Source: Sergeia podlipaevii (Eukaryota; Euglenozoa; Kinetoplastea; Trypanosomatida; Trypanosomatidae). Taken from it: a DNA stretch of 26,154 nucleotides. This document shows positions 24,989-26,154 of this stretch, in pieces. Made by a program: the position numbers and the translations under genes. Every line of letters starts with the position of its first letter. The stretch's first letter is position 1. The notes beneath the pieces are model-generated. The model did not search any database and was not told the origin of the DNA. It saw nothing but the letters and a program-made list of their open reading frames with translations. The DNA is taken from the NCBI GenBank assembly GCA_030849805.1, contig JASANZ010001943.1, forward strand, positions 1 to 26,154, read 5' to 3'.

Positions 24989-25504
24989 NCCACCGCCGAG
25001 GATGTGCGAGGCTTTTGCCTCAACTATCAAGCAACTCAGCAGCAACGCAACGGCCTGTGTACGTCCTCGTCCGTCAATGAAATCCCAGTTAACGTACTCC
25101 TGCAGTTTCTTCACGAGTACAGCAACGGCCTTGTGCCTCAGCCAGAGAGTGTGCGCAAGCGGAATAGGGCCGCAGCATATGGAAGCATGCCAGGCACCCC
25201 GCAGCAACACCGCCTGTACCAGCGTATGATGGCCAGGCAGCGCTTGAATGGCCGCGAGGACGACATGGAAGAGTGGGTTCTACAACAACAGCAGCCGCAG
25301 CAGAGTCACCACCAGGATGTGGTGATGCATAGCGAGGGGAACAGCCACTTGAGCAGCGGGAGCGCTGACGCTGGGATAGATACCGATGGATCGAGTAGTA
25401 ATGTCCAGCAGTGGGCTCAGGGAGGAAGAGGTGATGGGGGTGGGGGCGGGGGCCCTGTTATATCAGCTGCTGCTTTTGGGCTGCCTCCCCTGCCTCCCTC
25501 GTAA
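24989..25504 (+). CDS. Unrecognised protein, 3' part only (5' part lost at an N)
   Basis: About 170 codons of a real gene are seen, from the N to a TAA at 25502-25504. I do not recognise the family. The first 75 residues look globular and helical (TAEDVRGFCLNYQ, IPVNVLLQFLHEYSNG, VRKRNRAAAYGSMPG, RLYQRMMARQRL). The rest is disordered: Gln/His-rich, then Ser/Asp, a run of Gly, and a Pro-rich end. In this frame there is no ATG between the upstream stop and the N, only a GTG at 24929 followed by translated GA repeat, so the native start is missing. The abrupt change from GA repeat to coding sequence at the N suggests a collapsed assembly gap. The first in-frame ATG after the N, at 25187, would skip the conserved-looking part. 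The Gln and Gly tracts are common in trypanosomatid RNA-binding and regulatory proteins, but no function can be given. Confidence 0.7.
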   Translation, partial: XTAEDVRGFCLNYQATQQQRNGLCTSSSVNEIPVNVLLQFLHEYSNGLVPQPESVRKRNRAAAYGSMPGTPQQHRLYQRMMARQRLNGREDDMEEWVLQQQQPQQSHHQDVVMHSEGNSHLSSGSADAGIDTDGSSSNVQQWAQGGRGDGGGGGGPVISAAAFGLPPLPPS

Positions 25505-25670
25505 ACTATATTTATTTTGTTGTTGTTGTTCTTTTTCTTTTTTCTCTTTTTTTTCTGTTGGTTAGTGTGAGGTGTTTGGCTCACACTTCTTCCTTGCATC
25601 ATGGGAAAGGCTTACGGGGGAAAAGAAAAGAGACATTGAGGTCTTCGCGTCAATCACCTTTTTCTTCTTT

Positions 25671-25695
25671 TTGTTTGTTTGTTTGTTTGTTTGTG
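25671..25695. repeat. (TTTG)n tetranucleotide array
   Basis: About six copies of TTTG in the 3' UTR region of the truncated gene. Confidence 0.9.
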
Positions 25696-26031
25696 TGTTT
25701 CTGAGTGTTGGCAAATGAATTCGCTTTGAACGCACTTGCAAGGTGGCATTTGTGATGGCGATGCCGCTCCTTTAAATTGCTTTTCTTGTACCTCATATTT
25801 CATTAAACACTTATTATTATCATTATTATTATTCTTTGTTTTTCCCTCTCCTTGCTGTAGCTATCTGTGCTGGTTGTTGTTGTTGTTGTGGCAGTGGTGG
25901 TAGTGGTGGTTGTTTTGCCCTCTCTTTTTGAGAAGTATGAAATGAGGTGCTGCTAGTGTGCACGGGGTATTTCTATGCGAGAACGCCTTGTGCTTCGTAT
26001 ATGTGGCTGCTTCACGCATGTAAAAAGCAGC

Positions 26032-26057
26032 ATATATATATATATATATATATATAC
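26032..26057. repeat. (AT)n microsatellite
   Basis: An alternating A/T run of about 26 bases, the longest AT array in the window. Confidence 0.92.
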
Positions 26058-26154
26058 ATAAATTTTATTTCAAACAAAAAAACGTAGAGAAGCTCGGCAT
26101 TTAACTTAACGTTTCTCGTTCTTATTGAAGCCAGCGCAGTTGCATTATTGCCAT

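Larger units (their letters stand above)
25505..26154 (+). other. Intergenic spacer to window end
   Basis: No gene is seen in the last 650 bases. It holds a TTG run (about 25519-25529), a TTTG tetranucleotide array (25671-25695), an ATT-rich stretch (about 25810-25832), a TTG/TGG-rich stretch (about 25870-25913) and a long AT array (26032-26057). Confidence 0.6.

Noticed and set aside
1..26154. CRISPR arrays, tRNA or rRNA genes, strand-switch region
   Set aside because: No spaced direct repeats, no tRNA-like cloverleaf with a T-loop motif in the spacers, and every supported gene is on the + strand.

Overview
This window looks like nuclear DNA of a trypanosomatid, most likely of the Leishmania lineage. 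Twelve protein genes all lie on the + strand. They are intronless and separated by 0.4-1.3 kb of low-complexity, microsatellite-rich DNA. Upstream of most ATGs there is a pyrimidine tract followed by an AG, as expected for spliced-leader trans-splicing within one polycistronic unit. There is no strand switch, tRNA, rRNA, CRISPR or recognisable transposon. From memory, hexokinase and a mitochondrial processing peptidase alpha-like gene both lie on Leishmania chromosome 21 about ten genes apart, which fits this layout; I could not check this.

Layout: the 3' end of a hexokinase gene (2-340); a long spacer; a mitochondrial PPR protein (1629-3794); a large STE/MAP3K-type kinase with an enlarged activation loop (4593-7748); an unrecognised, possibly mitochondrial protein (8283-9896); a very large NXF/Mex67-family mRNA export factor with LRR and NTF2-like domains (10268-13408); a small two-helix membrane protein resembling FAM210/DUF1279 (13910-14611); an unrecognised single-pass membrane protein with a signal peptide (15084-15995); a U1-C-type zinc-finger protein (16411-17052); the GARP/EARP tether subunit VPS51 (17459-20491); a catalytically dead M16 protein of the MPP-alpha/bc1 core-2 type (21158-22564); a small MCU-family protein with an altered pore motif (23789-24364); and the 3' part of a gene whose 5' part is missing at a single N (24989-25504).

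The genes are co-transcribed but do not form one pathway. Two themes recur. Several products are predicted to be mitochondrial: the PPR protein, the M16 protein, the MCU paralogue and possibly the 537-residue and DUF1279-like proteins. Two are RNA-processing or export factors, U1-C and Mex67. Expression differences are probably set after transcription: codon choice is strongly C-ending in the M16 gene compared with its neighbours, and spacer lengths differ widely.

No wholly new system is obvious. The strongest leads are the MCU paralogue with Asn in place of the selectivity-filter Asp, the roughly 1050-residue Mex67 relative, the kinase with the expanded activation loop, and the assembly break at 24989.
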